A stretch of DNA of 33,721 bases from Nitrososphaeria archaeon (lineage in GTDB: Archaea; Thermoproteota; Nitrososphaeria; Geothermarchaeales; JDFR-13): contig JALTTZ010000030.1 of NCBI GenBank assembly GCA_027047855.1, positions 389 to 34,109 on the forward strand, written 5' to 3'. The translations under genes and the position numbers were made by a program. Below, in pieces: positions 31,785 to 33,721 of the stretch (its first letter is position 1; the number at the start of each line of letters is the position of its first letter). The notes beneath the pieces were generated by a model. It did no database searches. It was not told the DNA's origin and worked only from the letters and a program-made list of their open reading frames with translations.

Positions 31785-31793
31785 TTTATAAAA
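31785..31793 (+). promoter_or_regulatory. TATA box of the winged-helix membrane regulator gene
   Basis: TTTATAAAA is centred about 28 nt before ATG 31818, so the message is probably leaderless. No ribosome binding site is visible in between. Confidence 0.45.
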
Positions 31794-31817
31794 TATAACT
31801 GTGTTAAGTCGATTAAA

Positions 31818-32660
31818 ATGACGCGTGATAAATCAGATATTTACGATGCCTTAAGTAATCCAGTAAGACGAGAAATTATCATACTGCTGGGTGAGCATGG
31901 GGCGTTAAGAGCTAAGGATTTAAAGGATCTCCTTAAAATCGGCCCCGGCCAGCTCTATTATCATTTGAATTTATTACAGGATTTGGTGACTCAGAATGAG
32001 AATAAGGAATATGTGCTTACTGATCTAGGTAGGGAAGTCTATGTAGCTGTGACCAAGGGGGATGTGCCGTCTATTCCTGAGGCTACAGTCTCGGCAGGAA
32101 AGAATCCTGCATTGAGGTTACTTGGTTACTTGATGTTTCCCAAGCCCTTTTTCAAATATATATTTGAATCTCCAACTAGGCACTTAATTGAGGCTTTTTT
32201 GATAATTTTGGTTGGAGGTTATGTTAGTTACTTAAGTGGTTATGCAACTGTATTAATAATCCCTATTCGTTTTTCCTTGGTTTCTTCATTTTCGTATATA
32301 TATTTGTTGGGGAGCATCTTGTTGACATTCTTATTATCTGAGATTCTTTCTCTCGTGTTATTTAAAAGAAGTAAAGGTAGATTTGAGTTACTCTTGGGAA
32401 CTATTTTTTCTTATCTGCCGATTGTCTTGTCTTATGTTATCATTTACCTAGGGCAATTATATGGAATTAATATAGGTGGCTTGGTGGGCGGTTGGATAAT
32501 TAAAATAATTCTAATAGTATGCCAAGTTTATATGGTGACTTTACTAGCCTCCTCGATAAGTTCTGCTAAGGAGTTACGTATAGATAAAGCGGCATTGATA
32601 AGTTTATCTATAGCCTATCTCTCCATAGTTGTGTACATGACCCTATTTGCCAAATTCTAG
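31818..32660 (+). CDS. membrane-anchored ArsR-like winged-helix regulator
   Basis: 280 residues. Positions 5-80 are an ArsR-type winged helix: 'IYDALSNPVRREIIILLGEH' and 'KDLLKIGPGQLYYHLNLLQD' (recognition helix), then wing 'YVLTDLGREVYVAV'. After a linker, five hydrophobic spans from about residue 118 to 277 form a Yip1-like membrane domain. Such fusions in archaea tether a DNA-binding domain to the inner face of the membrane and may sense envelope state or a ligand. No metal-sensing Cys/His set is seen, so it is not a classical ArsR. Its own start looks leaderless. A perfect palindrome lies 12 bp after the stop and ahead of a secreted-protein gene, a likely target. Confidence 0.85.
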   Translation: MTRDKSDIYDALSNPVRREIIILLGEHGALRAKDLKDLLKIGPGQLYYHLNLLQDLVTQNENKEYVLTDLGREVYVAVTKGDVPSIPEATVSAGKNPALRLLGYLMFPKPFFKYIFESPTRHLIEAFLIILVGGYVSYLSGYATVLIIPIRFSLVSSFSYIYLLGSILLTFLLSEILSLVLFKRSKGRFELLLGTIFSYLPIVLSYVIIYLGQLYGINIGGLVGGWIIKIILIVCQVYMVTLLASSISSAKELRIDKAALISLSIAYLSIVVYMTLFAKF

Positions 32661-32672
32661 CTTTAGTCAAAA

Positions 32673-32690
32673 AGTCTAGATTTCTAGACT
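32673..32690. promoter_or_regulatory. perfect 18-bp palindrome, operator or terminator candidate
   Basis: AGTCTAGATTTCTAGACT has two 8-bp arms that match perfectly around TT. It begins 12 bp after the stop of the winged-helix regulator and ends about 24 bp before the TATA element of the secreted-protein gene. A dimeric winged-helix protein would suit such symmetry; the alternative is a hairpin that ends the upstream transcript, though it lacks a T tract directly after it. Confidence 0.45.
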
Positions 32691-32713
32691 CCCCTATATT
32701 CTATTTTATTAGA

Positions 32714-32727
32714 GTATATATTTAAAT
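32714..32727 (+). promoter_or_regulatory. promoter of the secreted EF-hand protein gene
   Basis: GTATATATTTAAAT is a long AT-rich TATA element. The expected start near 32748 leaves a leader of about 28 nt that contains AAGGTGGT just before ATG 32776, so this gene uses a ribosome binding site, unlike its regulator neighbour. Confidence 0.5.
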
Positions 32728-32775
32728 AGGACAATAAAAAAATAATTAATTAAGAAATTTAAAAAGGTGGTACTG

Positions 32776-33721
32776 ATGAATAAGTTGTTGGCTCTTTTCG
32801 TGTTGGTTATCTTGATGATGGGTTTGATGGGAACTGTGTACGCATCTTACGCCAGCTCAACTAAGTTCTCCGTATTCAGTGAGGATGACGATGACGATCA
32901 CGGATACGGTGGCGGTAGTAGCGACAGCAGTTCAGAGGAAGAACATCATGGGGATAGTGGCTACAGCGAGTTTATGGAGAAGTATCACGAAGCGATGAAA
33001 AAGTTAAGTTCACTTAGGAGCAAGCTAGACTCTTTCAATAGTTCGGGATATAATGTATCTCAATTATACGATCTATTGAGTCAAGCTAGTGACAATTTGA
33101 ACCTAGCGATTCAGGCTTACAACAATAGTGATTACTCTAGTGCATGGAGTTACCTGAATACAGCAAGAGGGCTGTTGAAGAGTGTCGAGAAGGCGATAAA
33201 AGAAATGGTCAAAGGAGGTAACATGGTGGTAAAGACAAGTGTTCATCATGATGATGATCACGACGAGGATGAAGACGATTATCTAGAGTATGTCATAACA
33301 AATGGAAATATAACTATATCTTCCAAGGACAACAAGGTTGACTTCGGTAGTTCCAGACCATGTGTTGAGTTTACATATACTCGAAATAATACCAAGGTTA
33401 AATTTGAGATAGAGGACTTCGTCTTTATAGAGTTCAAAGACCTTAATGGAAATGGGCAAATAGATAGTGATGAGGTTCTTCAGCAGATATCCTCTAAAGA
33501 CTTGTCGTGGATAAGTAATGTTTCTAAAAACACTTTCGATAATAATACTGAGATCGTGATTTCATATTATACTAATTCAAGCAACCTTGAACTTGAACTA
33601 ATTATGCACATATATAACTACAGCGTTCTTCAGAATGCTACGATAGGTAATAAGACAGTGACAATTAAGGTTGATGGCGGTGCAGACCAGATAAAATATG
33701 ATTTTATAGTGTATCGTTGGC
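32776..33721 (+). CDS. secreted acidic/His-rich protein with EF-hand-like loop, 3' end cut off
   Basis: Not in the ORF track because it runs off the right edge; translated by hand, 315 residues are visible. It begins with a signal peptide ('MNKLLALFVLVILMMGLMGT', cleavage likely after VYA or SYA). Then come an Asp/His run ('SEDDDDDHGYGGGSSDSSS'), a helical region about residues 60-140 ('YHEAMKKLSSLRSKLDSF'), a second metal-binding-looking cluster ('HHDDDHDEDEDDY'), and a beta-rich part with a canonical calcium loop 'DLNGNGQIDSDE'. At least eleven Asn-x-Ser/Thr sequons suggest it is glycosylated outside the cell. I do not know a named family. A role in binding calcium or transition metals at the cell surface is plausible. 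The regulator and palindrome just upstream probably control it. Confidence 0.8.
   Translation, partial: MNKLLALFVLVILMMGLMGTVYASYASSTKFSVFSEDDDDDHGYGGGSSDSSSEEEHHGDSGYSEFMEKYHEAMKKLSSLRSKLDSFNSSGYNVSQLYDLLSQASDNLNLAIQAYNNSDYSSAWSYLNTARGLLKSVEKAIKEMVKGGNMVVKTSVHHDDDHDEDEDDYLEYVITNGNITISSKDNKVDFGSSRPCVEFTYTRNNTKVKFEIEDFVFIEFKDLNGNGQIDSDEVLQQISSKDLSWISNVSKNTFDNNTEIVISYYTNSSNLELELIMHIYNYSVLQNATIGNKTVTIKVDGGADQIKYDFIVYRW

Noticed and set aside
1-33721. CRISPR arrays, insertion sequences, integrase or att sites
   Set aside because: I saw no regularly spaced repeats, transposase or integrase motifs, or flanking direct repeats; the tRNA gene has no evident repeated 3' fragment within the window.

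Overview
The window is a 33.7 kb piece of an AT-rich archaeal chromosome. The archaeal calls rest on the ribosomal proteins (uL3, uL4, uL23, uL2, uS19 in archaeal size and order), an archaeal SPOUT methyltransferase directly ahead of uL3, a Sulfolobus-type GH1 glycosidase, a DUF973-like membrane protein, TATA boxes placed about 27 nt ahead of start codons, and many TTG/GTG starts. The single tRNA has all-G·C acceptor, anticodon and T stems, which points to a (hyper)thermophile. A member of Thermoproteota fits best; I cannot name the genus.

Layout. 1-4.0 kb: end of a cut-off S9-type peptidase and five poorly known genes, one of them an ACT-like/V4R protein. 4.2-7.5 kb: a beta-lactamase-fold serine hydrolase, a stand-alone class II glutamine-amidotransferase-like hydrolase and a nucleotidyltransferase-fold protein. 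7.6-16.5 kb: a dense same-strand cluster of a glutamine-synthetase-like ligase, a C39/papain-like cysteine hydrolase overlapping it, a class III aminotransferase, an APC permease, a metallophosphoesterase, a second class III aminotransferase and a zinc alcohol dehydrogenase interrupted by one in-frame TAG. 16.7-18.4 kb: three small membrane proteins. 18.4-20.0 kb: GH1 glycosidase on the minus strand. 20.4-21.6 kb: a small V4R protein and deoC. 21.6-25.8 kb: SPOUT methyltransferase and the first five genes of the S10-type ribosomal operon, which stops after uS19. 25.9-27.3 kb: ArsA/Get3-type ATPase with an overlapping 76-codon partner, then tRNA-Val(UAC) on the minus strand. 27.5-31.6 kb: GltD-like oxidoreductase, an AsnRS-like protein without an anticodon domain, adenine deaminase, and a candidate C/D box sRNA between the first two. 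31.8-33.7 kb: membrane-anchored winged-helix regulator, a perfect palindrome, and a secreted acidic/His-rich EF-hand protein cut by the right edge.

How the genes may work together. The 7.6-16.5 kb cluster has the parts list of a gamma-glutamylation route for amine or amino acid breakdown (ligase, amide hydrolase, two transaminases, importer, oxidoreductase), resembling the bacterial Puu pathway in logic but with a different hydrolase fold. This is inference from families and gene order, and is the best candidate here for an undescribed system. First genes of transcripts often look leaderless (TATA about 27 nt before the start), whereas internal genes carry GGTGAT/GGAGG-type ribosome binding sites.
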